Below, in pieces: positions 44,714 to 55,683 of a stretch of DNA of 64,000 nt. The notes below the pieces were generated by a model, which did no database searches, was not told where the DNA came from, and worked only from the letters and a program-made list of their open reading frames with translations. Made by a program: the position numbers and the translations under genes. The stretch comes from Cytophagales bacterium (GTDB taxonomy: Bacteria; Bacteroidota; Bacteroidia; Cytophagales; 172606-1), in assembly GCA_030446715.1 (NCBI GenBank), contig JAUJMU010000003.1:596093-660092 (forward strand), written 5' to 3'. The stretch's first letter is position 1, and the number at the start of each line of letters is the position of its first letter.

Positions 44714-45291
44714 TTAAAAGTTATACCGTGCTCCGATGCCCACCGGAACATTGAGCCAGAAAGGAGCTGGCACAATTTCAAGGTAAAGTCCAAGGTCAGT
44801 GAAAAGGGAAACAGGAGTATCCGGAACAGTCCATTCGAGCCCGACAACTCCGGTAGCCCCAAGGGCAGCCCGGCTTTCGTAATAACCGGCCGTCCGGAAA
44901 CTGTATTTTTTATAATATTCGTCGTCCAGGTAATAGAACCGGCGCGCACTGAACTGGCCGCCAAGGCCCCAATACCACTCCAGACCATTCACGCTGCTGA
45001 TCGGATTCTGCCAGATGTAATTGACCTGCACGGCAAGACCCGAACCGCGGTACCCGCCGTAGCCGCCGTAAGAGTAAGACCTCGACTTTCCTCCGTAGAA
45101 CATGCCCGTATTGCCTAAGTTCAATTCAAGGGCATTATTGCCGCCGAGGTATTTGCGGACATTCACGCCAGCCGGGTCGCCCAGCCGGAGGCCCACGGCC
45201 CAGTTACGGTCAGACTGCGAAGAGCGGCGCTGCGCCTGCGCCGATACCAGCAGACAGCCGGTTAGGATCAGGGAAAGAACTACTTTTTCAT
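44714..45291 (-). CDS. Secreted beta-barrel-like protein, start broken by an A-run
   Basis: From ATG 45291 the signal peptide would read MKKVVLSLILTGCLLVSAQAQ if the A-run had one more A; as written the frame shifts after two codons. The mature part, NWAVGLRLGDPAGVNVRKYLGGNNALELNLG, then LAVQVNYIWQNPI, YWGLGGQFSAR and VPVGIGARYNF at the end, alternates polar and hydrophobic residues and ends in Phe, as in small outer-membrane barrels of Bacteroidota. One missing base in a homopolymer is most likely a sequencing error. Confidence 0.7.
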
Positions 45292-45425
45292 TAAAAGCAT
45301 ACTGGTTAAGGGGAATACTGCGGCAAAACTAAACCTAAATCTATCTCTGACAAGTCTGGAAAAGCCAGTGCCCTGCCGGAATCAGGGCCAGAATGTAAGT
45401 TCGGGCGGTTTAAGAGTCTCTGTCT

Positions 45426-46496
45426 CTATTGCTTATGCGTAAGCCGCCGGTATTGCTGCAGGCTTTGCAGCAGGTGTTGATTTTCTCCGGAAGTCCCTAC
45501 CGTGATCCGCAGACATCCTTCGCAAAGCTTCACCGACGAACGGTCCCTGACGATGATTTTTTCTCCACCAAATAGCGGTAAACCGCCTTTGCATCCCCTA
45601 CTTTCACCAGCAGGAAGTTGGCATCCGAAGGGTAAACCTGCTCCACCAGCGGCAATTGCCGGCACTGCGCCTCCAGCCACGCCCGTTGCTCCAGAATCTC
45701 ATCTACCATTTTTTCTTTGGAGGTAAGGTTATGGAGGCTTCCATACGAGTTGCTGGGTTACTCCGCTGATATTGTATGGCGGCTTGAGCTTATTGAGCAC
45801 CGCAATAATTTCGGGTGACGAAAAAGCCATGCCGAGGCGGAGCGATGCCAGCCCCCATGCTTTGGAAAATGTCTGCAGCACCACCAGATTGGGAAACCGG
45901 TCCAGCCGGACCGCAAAACTTGGTTCTTCTGAAAAGTCAATATAAGCTTCATCCACGATCACGAGGCCGGGAAAAACGTCCAGAATCTGCATAATGTCAT
46001 TGGTACGCAGACAGTTGCCGGTTGGATTGTTCGGAGAACAGATGAAAATAAGCTTTGCACCCGGGTGCTCCCCGATGGCCTGTAGCGTAGCCGGCAGGTC
46101 AATCTGGAAATCCGGTGTCAGCAATACCTTCACCAGCGGAACGTCGTTGATGGAGGCGCTTACCTCATACATGCCGTAAGTCGGCGGCAGCAGAATAATC
46201 TTGTCGGTACGCGGTGTGCAGGTGGCCCGGATCAGCAGGTCAATGGCCTCATCGCTGCCGTTGCCCAGAAAAATCTGCTCCGGCCGCACGTCTTTGATGC
46301 CGGCGATTTTTTTCTTCAGCTCTTTCTGATAAGGGTCAGGGTAGCGGTTATACGCCTCCGGGGTGATGGACCCCAGCGGATTCTCGTTGGCATCCAGAAA
46401 GACACCCTCGGTTCCTTCGTATTCGTCACGGGCCGAAGCGTAGGGCGTCAGCGTGAGAATGTGCGGACGCAGAATATTTTTTAAGCTGAAATTCAT
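45426..46496 (-). CDS. hisC: Histidinol-phosphate aminotransferase, two indels
   Basis: The PLP enzyme transfers an amino group in histidine synthesis. The intact N-terminal part (45729-46496) starts LRPHILTLTPYASARDEYEG and shows FLDANENPLGS, ILLPPTYGMYEVSAS, FICSPNNPTGN, VIVDEAYIDFSEE and the PLP lysine in LQTFSKAWGLASLRLGM. The rest (HNLTSKEKMVDEI..., IIVRDRSSVKLCEGCLRITVG) is in other frames after an extra base near 45745 and a missing A in the run at 45560. These look like base-calling errors. No other his gene is adjacent. Confidence 0.87.
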
Positions 46497-46552
46497 GTAA
46501 TACAGTACTTGAAATGTGAGATTTGAGATGTTTGGCCCAAGAAAACAGACCG

Positions 46553-47692
46553 TCAGAGATCATCCATTTTAATCAGCGGAATGTCTTTGGTGGCAATTTC
46601 CCGGAGCGGCTGATAACCGGTGCGGTCATACTGGTAACCGTGTTCGCCCACCGGCCACAGCATCGGCGCAAGGAAAAAGACCGTCGCCTGAAAACCCTGT
46701 ACAGTGGCGGCAGCATTGCCCGTGCCCTTGGAGTTAGCGGCTTCATTTTCCATTTCGAAGGCGCCGGTGAAACGCCGCTCCTTCAGCACTTCCACAAACT
46801 CCCGCCAGTCCATGCTGTCGGAGCCGCCAAAGCCGGGCATCATGGCCTCATAGTTGTGCCGGTCCCATTCGTGAGCCGGTTGCGGAATATCTGCCTTCCG
46901 GGAAAGGTCAGGGTCAACGGCCTGCACGGGGTACATACTGCCCCAGTGCGTCCGCGAACGGCCCTCAAGGTTGCGGGTGGCCTTTACGTGAATCCGGTGC
47001 AGCCGGCTCATGTCGGTTTCCCGGATCACATCCGCAGGGTTGGTATGCTGCCAGACGTCGTGCGACGGATCGTAGATTTCGCCGTGCGCCTGGCTGGGAA
47101 TGAGGGCGTAGATAAGTTTTCGCGCCGCCAGTACCCCCGTCAGGTTGTTGAAGGTACCCGTGTAGCCGGCCGGCCGCCAGCCTTCCATCGGGCAGTTCTC
47201 GTATAATATAGTGACGCCCAGGTCTTCGGCGTACCGGATAATGGGGGTAAATACCTTTACGTACTCCTCCAGATTTTTCTGAAAGCCTCCCTCCTGCGCG
47301 CCCAGTTCGTGGTTGTAGCCCACGAAGGTTCCCACTTTTACGCCATTTGCATTGCCGCCCAGCAGATGCGCCATCCGGATCAGCCTCAGCAGGTGATCCT
47401 GATTCCTGCGGCGCTGGACCGGCTCGCCGCCGATCAGGTTTTCGAAGGCACCAATGGAAAGGGTCAGCCCGGCCTTGTTGAACTTCTCAATGACCCGCCG
47501 GGCTTCTTCCAACCCAAATTGCTCGTACGCCAGATGAGTGGCGATGTGATCGGTACGGGTACCGTCGCGCCGGAATACGCACAGGTCGATTCCCTGGGCA
47601 CCGATGGAGGTGGTTCTTTCAGTAATTTCGTCCAGCGTAAGCTGAGGAAACGCGGAGCTCATCACCCATACCGGGTTGTTTAGTGGTTGCAT
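46553..47692 (-). CDS. Sugar-phosphate isomerase/epimerase family protein (TIM barrel)
   Basis: The 379-residue protein belongs to the xylose-isomerase-like TIM-barrel family (AP endonuclease 2). Features are IGAQGIDLCVFRRDG, SIGAFENLIGG, GVTILYENCPMEGW with a metal-binding Glu, YDPSHDVWQHTNPADVI with the Asp/His ligands and FEMENEAANSKG near the end with another Glu. The metal site seems complete. The substrate is unknown. I use the ATG at 47692; a TTG two codons upstream is possible. No signal peptide. It could act on sugars brought in by the nearby SSS transporter, but this is speculation. Confidence 0.75.
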   Translation of the reverse strand: MQPLNNPVWVMSSAFPQLTLDEITERTTSIGAQGIDLCVFRRDGTRTDHIATHLAYEQFGLEEARRVIEKFNKAGLTLSIGAFENLIGGEPVQRRRNQDHLLRLIRMAHLLGGNANGVKVGTFVGYNHELGAQEGGFQKNLEEYVKVFTPIIRYAEDLGVTILYENCPMEGWRPAGYTGTFNNLTGVLAARKLIYALIPSQAHGEIYDPSHDVWQHTNPADVIRETDMSRLHRIHVKATRNLEGRSRTHWGSMYPVQAVDPDLSRKADIPQPAHEWDRHNYEAMMPGFGGSDSMDWREFVEVLKERRFTGAFEMENEAANSKGTGNAAATVQGFQATVFFLAPMLWPVGEHGYQYDRTGYQPLREIATKDIPLIKMDDL

Positions 47693-47898
47693 GGCCAAAA
47701 GTGCGTTTAAGTAAACCGAATATCTGCTAAATTAGCCACCCATTGCCATAAACGCGCAGAATTACGGAATCAGGTCTGGATTTTCTTTTGGGCCGGTCAA
47801 CATCAGCCTGTCTGGAGCGTATCTGCAATTTCCCGCTTTCCGGCAATGGCAAAACTACTCATTACCTGTTTGACTGTACGGGCTGGCCTGACTAATTA

Positions 47899-48996
47899 AT
47901 GATGGAAAACGAAAAACTGAATATCCTTTACGTTGATGATGAAGAACAGAATCTGATTTCCTTTAAGGCCGCTTTCCGGCGCTACCACAACATATTTACT
48001 GCCAACAGCGGCCGCGAGGGGATGGAAATTCTCCTTAGCGAACCCATTCACCTGATCATCACCGACCAGCGGATGCCGGAGATGACGGGAATCCAGTTTC
48101 TGGAAAAAGTCATTCTAAATGTACCCCGACACCATCCGGATGATCCTGACGGGGTTCAGCGACGTGGAGGTAATCATCAGCGATCAATACAGGCCGCGTA
48201 TTCCGCTATATCACCAAGCCCTGGGACCAGAATGAACTGCGCATGACCCATGACCATTGACAACGCCTGCCGGTTTTACACCCTGCAGCAAAGAAATAAA
48301 ACACTGGTGGAACAACTGCAGGAAAAAGTACTGGAACAGGAAAAAACCCTGAAGCTTTTCCAGAAATACGTACCTGAGGAAGTGGTGCAGCAAACCCTCA
48401 AAGCCGGTGAAAGTTACCTTTTCCGGGGCGATATTCGTCACATTGCGGTGCTTTTCTGCAACGTGCGGGGCTTCACCACTTTCAGCGAACAGATGTCACC
48501 GCCCGAGGTAGTGGAGTTTCTGAACGCGTACTACGGCATCATGGCTGACTGCATCCGCCAGTACCAGGGCCGGGTGAATCAGTTTGTAGGGGATGAAATT
48601 TTTGCCTGCTTTGGTGCTCCGCTGCTCACTGAACAAAATGAGCGGAACGCCGTATTCTGTGCGATGGAAATGATCAGGCGGCTGGAACGGCTGAATCAAT
48701 TGTTTGCCCAAAAACCCGGATACCGGATAACAGTTGGTATCGGCATCCACACCGGCGAAGTGGTGGCCGGCAATACAGGCTCCGAACACCGGATCGGCTA
48801 CTCGGTTACCGGCGACACCGTCAATACCGGCAGCCGGATTGAGGCCCTTGGCAGAGATTATCCGGATTCCATTCTGATCAGCGGGGTAGTGTATAACAAT
48901 GTATGCAACGTGATCAACGCCCATGCATGGGAGCCGGTTCTGCTGAAGGGCAAGAAGGAACCTTTCCGGGTGTATCAGGTGGAAGGGTTGAAATAA
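47899..48996 (+). CDS. Response regulator fused to class III adenylate/guanylate cyclase domain, with indels
   Basis: The receiver part reads MENEKLNILYVDDEEQNLISFKAAFRRYHN and IIT-D-QRMPEMTGIQFLEK with the acceptor Asp, then, in other frames, MYPDTIRMILTGFSDVEVII and GRVFRYITKPWDQNELR. After a coiled coil (QLQEKVLEQEKTLKLFQKYVPEEVVQ) comes a class III cyclase domain. Here the first metal-binding Asp is replaced by Asn (FCNVRGFT in place of FxDIRGFT), while the second (QFVGDEIFACFGAP) is kept. Breaks near 48119, 48183 and a seven-base duplication at 48241 divide the receiver from the cyclase. Confidence 0.8.
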
Positions 48997-49052
48997 ATCC
49001 TCATCAATCACTATCCAACCTTTATTTTATGTTTTATTGATTTTCACTGCTC

Positions 49053-49472
49053 ATGGCATCCCTGCAAGACCGCGACTTTTCGGATGAATTCATTTTCACG
49101 GCTTCCCGGGGCAGCGGTCCGGGCGGTCAGAATGTCAATAAAGTTTCCTCAAAAGTGGAATTGCGCTTTCACGTAGCCAACTCCCGGCTGCTGTCCGACG
49201 AAGAAAAAGCGATGATCAGCGAAAAACTGGCCAACAAGATCAATCAGGAAGGCTTCCTGCAGATCATTGCCCAGGCTGAACGCAGCCAACTGCAAAATAA
49301 AGGAGCGGCAGTCAAAAGATTTTACCACCTGATGCAATCGGCACTGCACCAGCCCAAAGCCCGCAAAGCCACCAAACCATCCCCGGCTGCAGTACGGGAG
49401 CGGCTGCAATCAAAACGCAAAGCTGCCCAGAAAAAAGCCGGCCGGCAGGGCAGAGACTTTGGGCAGGATTGA
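49053..49472 (+). CDS. arfB: Peptidyl-tRNA hydrolase ArfB (YaeJ), ribosome rescue
   Basis: The 139-residue protein frees peptides from ribosomes stalled on mRNA without a stop codon. The GGQ catalytic motif is at residues 24-26 in SRGSGPGGQNVNKVSSKVELRF, and the C-terminal tail (KARKATKPSPAAVRERLQSKRKAAQKKAGRQ) is basic, the part that enters the empty mRNA channel. It lacks the codon-recognition domains of normal release factors. Monocistronic to judge from spacing. Confidence 0.92.
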   Translation: MASLQDRDFSDEFIFTASRGSGPGGQNVNKVSSKVELRFHVANSRLLSDEEKAMISEKLANKINQEGFLQIIAQAERSQLQNKGAAVKRFYHLMQSALHQPKARKATKPSPAAVRERLQSKRKAAQKKAGRQGRDFGQD

Positions 49473-49599
49473 CCCCGGCTCAGTAAAAGTGTTATTTGTA
49501 TTCTGCTATTGCCAGTATAAAAAACAATGTGCATTTTAGGGGGATGAACTTTTACTTTTCCAACCTAACCTATTCACTCTTTAATCTCTGAAAGACCCG

Positions 49600-51267
49600 A
49601 TGGGACAAAGATTGCAATCATTGGACTACGTTATTTTTCTGATCTATTTTGTAATTGTGGCCGGCTACGGATACTGGGTTTACCAGCGAAAGAAATCGAA
49701 GGAAGCCAGCACTACCGACTTTTTCCTCGCTGAAGGCTCCCTTACCTGGTGGGCTATCGGTGCTTCACTGATTGCCTCCAACATATCGGCCGAGCAGTTT
49801 ATCGGCATGTCCGGCTCAGGGTTTGCAATGGGCCTCGCCATTTCTACTTACGAGTGGATGGCAGCCGCCACCCTGATCATTGTGGCAGTGTTTTTCATCC
49901 CGATTTACCTGAAAAACAAGATCTACACCATGCCGCAGTTTCTGACGCAGCGGTACAACGAAACGGTGAGTATGATCATGGCGGTTTTCTGGCTGCTGCT
50001 TTACGTAATTGTTAACCTGACTTCCATTCTATTTCTGGGCGCTCTGGCCGTGGCCACCATCTCGGGGATCAACTTCTGGGTGTGCATGGTGGCACTTGCC
50101 TTTTTTGCAGTTCTGATCACGCTGGGCGGCATGAAAGTAATCGGATATACTGACGTGATTCAGGTTTTCTTTCTGATTCTGGGCGGTCTGGCTACCACCT
50201 ACCTGGCGATGAGTCTGGTGGCTGACCGGTTTGGTGCCGATGGCGTAACCGGAGGCTTCGGGGTTCTGATGAACAAAGCTCCTGATCACTTTCAGATGGT
50301 GTTTGACCAGTCTAACCGCCACTATCTAGATCTCCCCGGCCTCACCATCCTGATTGGCGGGATGTGGATTGTGAATCTCAACTACTGGGGCTGTAACCAG
50401 TACATCACGCAGCGTGCCCTCGGTGCTGATTTGCCCACCGCACGTAACGGGCTTTTGTTTGCGGCTTTTCTTAAACTGCTTATGCCCATCATTGTCGTAT
50501 TTCCGGGCATTGCGGCCTATGTGCTCCACCAGGAAGGAATGTTCCAGACCGAAATGACTACGGGCGGCGAACTGAACCCGGACAATGCCTACCCGGTGCT
50601 GCTCAACCTCCTGCCGGCTGGTCTGAAAGGACTTTCCTTTGCGGCGCTTACGGCTGCTATCGTTGCCTCACTGGCGGGTAAGGCCAACAGTATCTCCACA
50701 ATTTTTACGCTTGATATTTATAAAAAATACATCAACCGGAATGCTGATGAGGCAAAACAGGTCCGGATCGGCCGGTTGACCGTGCTGGTTGCCATGATTG
50801 TGGCTGTATTGATCTCCGACTCACTGGGCATTGACAAAAAGGGAGGTTTTCAGTTTATTCAGGAGTATACCGGCTTTGTGTCTCCGGGTATTTTTGCCGT
50901 ATTTATTCTCGGCTTTTTCTGGAAACGGGCCAACTCCAGAGGTGCCCTTGCGGCCATCATAGGTGGGTTTGCCATGTCTATTATTCTGAAATTCCTTCCC
51001 GGCTGGGGAATAGATTTATCTCTGCTCCAAACAATGGGCTTTGCTGCTTTAAATCCAACAACTGGTATTTTTGAAATTGCTTTCCTTGACCGCATGGGAC
51101 TCGTGTTTCTGGTTTGCGTTCTGCTGATTATGATTTTAGCGGACAAGCGCAACAGCCCCAAAGGGCTGGAAATAGATTCATCCATGTTTCGTCCATCACC
51201 CGGCTTCACGGTTGGTGCTCTGGCAATATGTGTCGTTCTGACTGCTCTTTACGTAGTTTTCTGGTAA
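49600..51267 (+). CDS. Sodium/sugar symporter (SSS family, SglT-like)
   Basis: This 555-residue membrane protein has about 14 predicted helices. Typical parts are DYVIFLIYFVIVAGYGYWVYQR at the start, FFLAEGSLTWWAIGASLIASNISAEQFIGMSGSG (helix 1 with the Na+ site), NYWGCNQYITQRALGA in the middle and LSFAALTAAIVASLAGKANSISTIFTLDIYK. This last segment is the SGLT signature region. Transport of glucose, galactose or a related sugar with Na+ is likely by family. A strong terminator follows. Confidence 0.88.
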   Translation: MGQRLQSLDYVIFLIYFVIVAGYGYWVYQRKKSKEASTTDFFLAEGSLTWWAIGASLIASNISAEQFIGMSGSGFAMGLAISTYEWMAAATLIIVAVFFIPIYLKNKIYTMPQFLTQRYNETVSMIMAVFWLLLYVIVNLTSILFLGALAVATISGINFWVCMVALAFFAVLITLGGMKVIGYTDVIQVFFLILGGLATTYLAMSLVADRFGADGVTGGFGVLMNKAPDHFQMVFDQSNRHYLDLPGLTILIGGMWIVNLNYWGCNQYITQRALGADLPTARNGLLFAAFLKLLMPIIVVFPGIAAYVLHQEGMFQTEMTTGGELNPDNAYPVLLNLLPAGLKGLSFAALTAAIVASLAGKANSISTIFTLDIYKKYINRNADEAKQVRIGRLTVLVAMIVAVLISDSLGIDKKGGFQFIQEYTGFVSPGIFAVFILGFFWKRANSRGALAAIIGGFAMSIILKFLPGWGIDLSLLQTMGFAALNPTTGIFEIAFLDRMGLVFLVCVLLIMILADKRNSPKGLEIDSSMFRPSPGFTVGALAICVVLTALYVVFW

Positions 51268-51298
51268 AGACACCCATAAGCAGTTTTTTCTTTCACCG

Positions 51299-51327
51299 AA
51301 GGGAGGCCGGAATGGCTTCCCTTTTTT
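51299..51327 (+). terminator. Rho-independent terminator of the symporter gene
   Basis: AAGGGAGGCC, loop GGAAT, GGCTTCCC then TTTTTT, 32 bases after the stop codon. Confidence 0.85.
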
Positions 51328-51610
51328 GTTTACCGGACCCTTCACTTTCACGCCTGACGGGCAGATTACGAATATACCTCCCCTGCTGACCATTCACCGG
51401 CAACGGGTGAGGCACCAATGGTACAGGTGCAATGAACCGGCCCAATCTGCCTGAACAACCGGCTTGCCTCTGTTTACTTTGGTAGCTGTCTTTTTTATTG
51501 TAACCAGACACGCAGTATTGCCTATCGGATTGCCTGGTCGCTGCCCTGTGAGCAGAAGTCATTTACATAGTAAACCAATAAGTAAATTAATCAACAAAAC
51601 TAAACTGACT
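51328..51610. promoter_or_regulatory. Upstream region of the YfiR-like gene
   Basis: About 280 bases without a gene. TTTACTTTGG around 51474 resembles the Bacteroidota -7 box only loosely. The leader just before the ATG is A-rich (AATTAATCAACAAAACTAAACTGACT), usual for ribosome binding in this phylum. Confidence 0.35.
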
Positions 51611-52129
51611 ATGAAAAAAGCTCTATTCATCTACCTTGCCTTATTTGGCTTTCTTTCTGTTGGAATTGGTGCCTCAGCCCAAAACAGCAACCATAAAATT
51701 CATTCTATCTTTATTTACAATTTTGCAAAGTACACGCAGTGGCCTGCCAGTTCCCAATCCGGTGATTTTATCATTGAAGTCTTAGGCAGGTCTCCCCTTG
51801 CCGACGAACTGGCAAAAGTAGTGGCCAACAAAACGGTAGGCACCCAGAAAATAGTAGTGCGCCGGATCACCTCACCCGATCAGCTTTCGGGTGCCCACAT
51901 GGTTATATTGCCTGGTACCGAGAGCCGTCATTTCGAGGCGCTGCAGGCCCGGCTGAAAGGCAAACCTACCCTGCTGATCACTGAAAAGCCTGGCCTTGGT
52001 CACAAGGGAAGCGGTATTAACTTCGTAATCCGGGAAGACAAATGGTCTTACGAGCTGAATCAGGGAATATTGGCGGAAAACGGCCTGAGAGTGTCGATTG
52101 AAATCAGCAAGCTGGCTACCAATATTTAA
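51611..52129 (+). CDS. YfiR-family (DUF4154) periplasmic protein
   Basis: The 172-residue protein has a signal peptide (MKKALFIYLALFGFLSVGIGASA) and the YfiR pattern: KIHSIFIYNFAKYTQWPAS at the start of the mature part, then DFIIEVLGRSPLADEL, MVILPGTESRH and ALQARLKGKPTLLITEKPG, with GSGINFVIREDKWSYELN near the end. In Pseudomonas YfiR represses a diguanylate cyclase from the periplasm. In Bacteroidota the partner is unknown, and none is next to it here. I start at the ATG at 51611. Confidence 0.85.
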   Translation: MKKALFIYLALFGFLSVGIGASAQNSNHKIHSIFIYNFAKYTQWPASSQSGDFIIEVLGRSPLADELAKVVANKTVGTQKIVVRRITSPDQLSGAHMVILPGTESRHFEALQARLKGKPTLLITEKPGLGHKGSGINFVIREDKWSYELNQGILAENGLRVSIEISKLATNI

Positions 52130-52189
52130 TTCGGGTATTGGGTATTTGGTTAACCAACAGCCATTCAGAACGCGGTCAGTTTGATAAAT

Positions 52190-52218
52190 AAAAAAGGGAG
52201 CCAAATGGCTCCCTTTTT
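52190..52218. terminator. Bidirectional terminator between yfiR-like gene and clpC
   Basis: AAAAAAGGGAGCCA, loop A, ATGGCTCCCTTTTT. It serves converging genes from both sides. Confidence 0.85.
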
Positions 52219-52237
52219 CTATATTAACCTCTGATGA

Positions 52238-54763
52238 TCAGGAAACCTTCTTCTTGGTTGATTTGAAGGACAATGAATCGCCGGTACCGCTGTAATCGGC
52301 TACAATCGTATCGCCCTCACTCAGGTCACCCTTCAGGATTTCCTCAGCTACGGGGTCTTCCAGATATCTCTGGATGGCGCGGTTGAGCGGACGCGCTCCG
52401 TACTGCGGATCAAATCCTTTCTCAGACAAGAAGTCCTTGGCCTTCTCGGTAAGCTCGATCTTGTAACCAAGCGCCGTCAGGCGGCCAAACAATTTGCCAA
52501 GTGTAATGTCAATGATCCGGTGGATGTGCTCACGCTGCAGTGAGTTGAACACAATCACGTCGTCCAGGCGGTTCAGAAACTCCGGTGAGAAGGCCTTGCG
52601 AAGGGCATTGTGAATGGTAGCCTTCATCAGGTCGTCCGTTGCCTCAGCCTTGGTTTTAGAGGCGAAACCGATTCCGGCACCAAAGTCCTTCAGATCACGC
52701 ACCCCGATATTGGAGGTCATGATGATGATGGTGTTCCGGAAATCTACCCGTCTGCCCAGACCGTCAGTAAGGATACCGTCGTCCAGCACCTGCAGCAGCA
52801 GGTTGAATACATCCGGGTGTGCTTTCTCGATTTCGTCCAGCAGGATCACCGAGTAAGGCTTGCGGCGGATTTTCTCCGTCAGCTGACCACCTTCTTCGTA
52901 ACCCACGTATCCGGGAGGTGCACCGACAAGGCGGGATACGGAGAACTTCTCCATATACTCACTCATATCAATCCGCACCAAGGCATCGTCCTTGTCAAAC
53001 AGATAAGTAGCCAGCACTTTGGCGAGTTCAGTTTTACCGACACCAGTCGGGCCGAGGAAGATAAAGGAGCCGATTGGCTTCTTAGGATCCTTCAGGCCCA
53101 CACGGGTACGCTGAATTGCTTTCACCAGTTTGCTGATGGCCTCGTCCTGACCAATCACCCGCGACTGCAACTCCTCCCTCATGCTCAGCAGCTTTGTACT
53201 TTCATTCTGAGCAATCCGGCGGGTGGGGATTCCGGTCATCATGCCGATCACTTCGGCCACGTTTTCCTCCTGCACTACGTACCGCTTCTGCTTGGTATCT
53301 TCCTCCCACAGGTTCTTAGCCTTGTCGAGTTGCTCCAGCAGGCGCTTTTCCTTGTCGCGGAGTTGGGCTGCCTCTTCGTACTTCTGGCTTTTTACCACCT
53401 GATTCTTCTCCTTCTTGATATTCTCGATGGATTCTTCCAGCTTGAGAATATCTTCCGGCACGGTGATGTTGTTGATGTGTACGCGGGCACCGGCTTCGTC
53501 GAGCACGTCAATGGCCTTATCGGGCAGGAAGCGGTCGGAAATGTAACGATCCGACATCTTCACGCAGGCATCAATGGCTTCCGGCGTATAATACACGTGG
53601 TGGTGATCTTCGTACTTCTCCTTGATGTTATTGAGAATCTCAATAGTTTCTTCGGGTGAAGTGGCATCTACCATCACGATCTGGAAACGACGGGCAAGGG
53701 CACCATCTTTCTCAATGTACTGACGGTATTCGTCAAGCGTAGTGGCACCGATGCATTGGATGTCGCCCCGGGCCAGAGCAGGCTTGAACATGTTGGAGGC
53801 ATCCAGCGAACCGGAAGCGCCACCGGCACCCACAATCGTATGCAACTCATCAATGAAGAGAATCACCTCAGGCGATTTCTCCAGTTCGTTCATGACCGCT
53901 TTCATCCGTTCTTCAAACTGGCCGCGGTACTTGGTACCGGCCACCAGAGAAGCAAGATCCAGCGTAACGACCCGCTTGCCGAACAGCACACGGGAAACTT
54001 TTTTCTGCACGATCCGCAGGGCCAGACCTTCCGCAATCGCCGTTTTACCAACTCCGGGTTCACCAATCAGGATCGGGTTGTTTTTTTTGCGGCGGCTCAG
54101 AATCTGGGCAACGCGTTCGATTTCCTTCTCGCGGCCAACGATGGGATCCAGTTTTCCGGCTTCCGCCAGCTTGGTCAGATCGCGGCCAAAATTATCCAGT
54201 ACCGGGGTACGTGACTTCTCCGACGGGTTTTTGCCAGTTTCTTTACCTCCACCAGCACCGCTACCGCCAAACATGCGGGCGTTGTCGTCGTCGTTGTCGT
54301 CTGTATCCGGACCGGCCATCGGGTTGTGTGAATGATATTCCAGCATTTCTTTTATGACCTCGTAGTTAATATCAAACTTTGATAAAATCTGAGTGGCGAT
54401 GTTGTCTTCGTCACGCAGAATCGAGAGTAAAAGGTGTTCAGTACCAATGAGTTGGCTCTTGAATATTTTGGCCTCCAGGTACGTAATCTTCAGAACTTTT
54501 TCCGACTGACGGGTCAGCGGGATATTGGCCAGATTTTTTACGTTGTGAGTAGCAGTGCCCTTGGTCGCATTCTCAATAGCCTGACGCAGTTCGTCGAGTG
54601 AAACGCCAAGCTTTTTGAGTAGTCCAACGGCAACACCCTCTCCTTCCCGGATCATGCCAAGCAATAGGTGCTCAGTGCCGATATAGTCGTGCCCCAGTCG
54701 TAATGCCTCCTCCCTGCTCAATGAGATCACCTCTTTCACCCGGTTAGAAAATTTTGCTTCCAT
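52238..54763 (-). CDS. clpC: ATP-dependent Clp protease ATP-binding subunit ClpC
   Basis: The 841-residue AAA+ unfoldase feeds proteins to ClpP. It starts with two Clp_N repeats ([32 protein letters not shown]), then the first ATPase domain ([23 protein letters not shown]), a UVR motif in the middle ([21 protein letters not shown]) that marks ClpC rather than ClpB, and the second ATPase domain ([23 protein letters not shown]). The end carries the ClpP-loop type hydrophobic region and Arg finger [13 protein letters not shown]. The frame is intact. No mcsAB or ctsR genes are near. Confidence 0.95.
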   Translation of the reverse strand: MEAKFSNRVKEVISLSREEALRLGHDYIGTEHLLLGMIREGEGVAVGLLKKLGVSLDELRQAIENATKGTATHNVKNLANIPLTRQSEKVLKITYLEAKIFKSQLIGTEHLLLSILRDEDNIATQILSKFDINYEVIKEMLEYHSHNPMAGPDTDDNDDDNARMFGGSGAGGGKETGKNPSEKSRTPVLDNFGRDLTKLAEAGKLDPIVGREKEIERVAQILSRRKKNNPILIGEPGVGKTAIAEGLALRIVQKKVSRVLFGKRVVTLDLASLVAGTKYRGQFEERMKAVMNELEKSPEVILFIDELHTIVGAGGASGSLDASNMFKPALARGDIQCIGATTLDEYRQYIEKDGALARRFQIVMVDATSPEETIEILNNIKEKYEDHHHVYYTPEAIDACVKMSDRYISDRFLPDKAIDVLDEAGARVHINNITVPEDILKLEESIENIKKEKNQVVKSQKYEEAAQLRDKEKRLLEQLDKAKNLWEEDTKQKRYVVQEENVAEVIGMMTGIPTRRIAQNESTKLLSMREELQSRVIGQDEAISKLVKAIQRTRVGLKDPKKPIGSFIFLGPTGVGKTELAKVLATYLFDKDDALVRIDMSEYMEKFSVSRLVGAPPGYVGYEEGGQLTEKIRRKPYSVILLDEIEKAHPDVFNLLLQVLDDGILTDGLGRRVDFRNTIIIMTSNIGVRDLKDFGAGIGFASKTKAEATDDLMKATIHNALRKAFSPEFLNRLDDVIVFNSLQREHIHRIIDITLGKLFGRLTALGYKIELTEKAKDFLSEKGFDPQYGARPLNRAIQRYLEDPVAEEILKGDLSEGDTIVADYSGTGDSLSFKSTKKKVS

Positions 54764-54892
54764 GTCGTGGAAAATTATAGAATTCGTGAGTATTGACTAA
54801 GTGTAGAAGAATTATCGGAAAGGATAAGATCTGTCCGTAATATCAAGTATCTAATTAACAAACGCAAACCCAAAAAGATTTGTTTGTCCCGC

Positions 54893-55552
54893 TCAAAGAA
54901 AGATTGACTGCCTGATAATATTTAACGCCCGGGGACCCTGGCAAAACAAAAGATCAATGATAGTGAGGTTAGAGGCAAAATTGTTGCCAAACACCTGCCG
55001 GTATTCTGAAAATATGACTTTTTCTTCGATAATATTCTTTTTGTCAGGCAGAATGGTATCTCTCAAGTCATGAAGGCCTCTTTGTGAATGTGGCTGGTAA
55101 ACAGACGTAATGTCGGTGTTTATTTTTAAGCCTACCAGAAAAAGACAATTTGTCAGCAGATCGAAATTGAGATCAAACAGGAACCTATGTTTCTTAAACA
55201 GAATTTTTTCAAAAAAAGGTGCGTAATCCGGAAAAAAAGGTGCCTTTCCGTAGGACGAGGAAACAGTCCGCCAGTGATCCCTGAGCCAGCCCTGGCTATG
55301 ATCAATCTTTACCTCCCTGATGAGTTGCCTGCCACCAGCTTTCAGCACCGGCACCGATAAGGTAAATACTTTCTGGGGGGTCAGTACCCGGGCCCGGTTC
55401 CGGTACGTTTGCTTCCGGTAGTGTTCGGCCCCTTCCAGTACTACTTTTTTGTATCGGGCAAGGCGGGCAAAATATTCGATGCAGGGCAGGTAGTGCAGGT
55501 CAACCAGCAACTCTTCGGATTGCTCCCCGTTGCCGGCATTGACATTGTTCAT
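54893..55552 (-). CDS. WbqC-family protein
   Basis: The 219-residue protein has the WbqC core: LLVDLHYLPCIEYFARLARYKKVVLEGAEHYRKQTYRNRARVLTP, then LSVPVLKAGGRQLIREVKID, WLRDHWRTVSSSYGKAPFFPDY and GLHDLRDTILPDKKN. In other bacteria the family is linked to O-antigen amino-sugar steps, yet Bacteroidota members lie outside such clusters, often beside a signal peptidase gene, and the role is not settled. I start at the ATG at 55552; a GTG far upstream is less likely. It diverges from the acyltransferase gene. Confidence 0.8.
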   Translation of the reverse strand: MNNVNAGNGEQSEELLVDLHYLPCIEYFARLARYKKVVLEGAEHYRKQTYRNRARVLTPQKVFTLSVPVLKAGGRQLIREVKIDHSQGWLRDHWRTVSSSYGKAPFFPDYAPFFEKILFKKHRFLFDLNFDLLTNCLFLVGLKINTDITSVYQPHSQRGLHDLRDTILPDKKNIIEEKVIFSEYRQVFGNNFASNLTIIDLLFCQGPRALNIIRQSIFL

Positions 55553-55683
55553 CCTTAAAATCCAATTAAAGTAAAATATTTTCAGTATCAAATGCCATTC
55601 CCCAAAATTCACCGTCCGTGTTCCCTCCGGATGAACGGACTGGTGTAAGTTTGAGCCGGAAATATGATCATAATTTACCAGTC

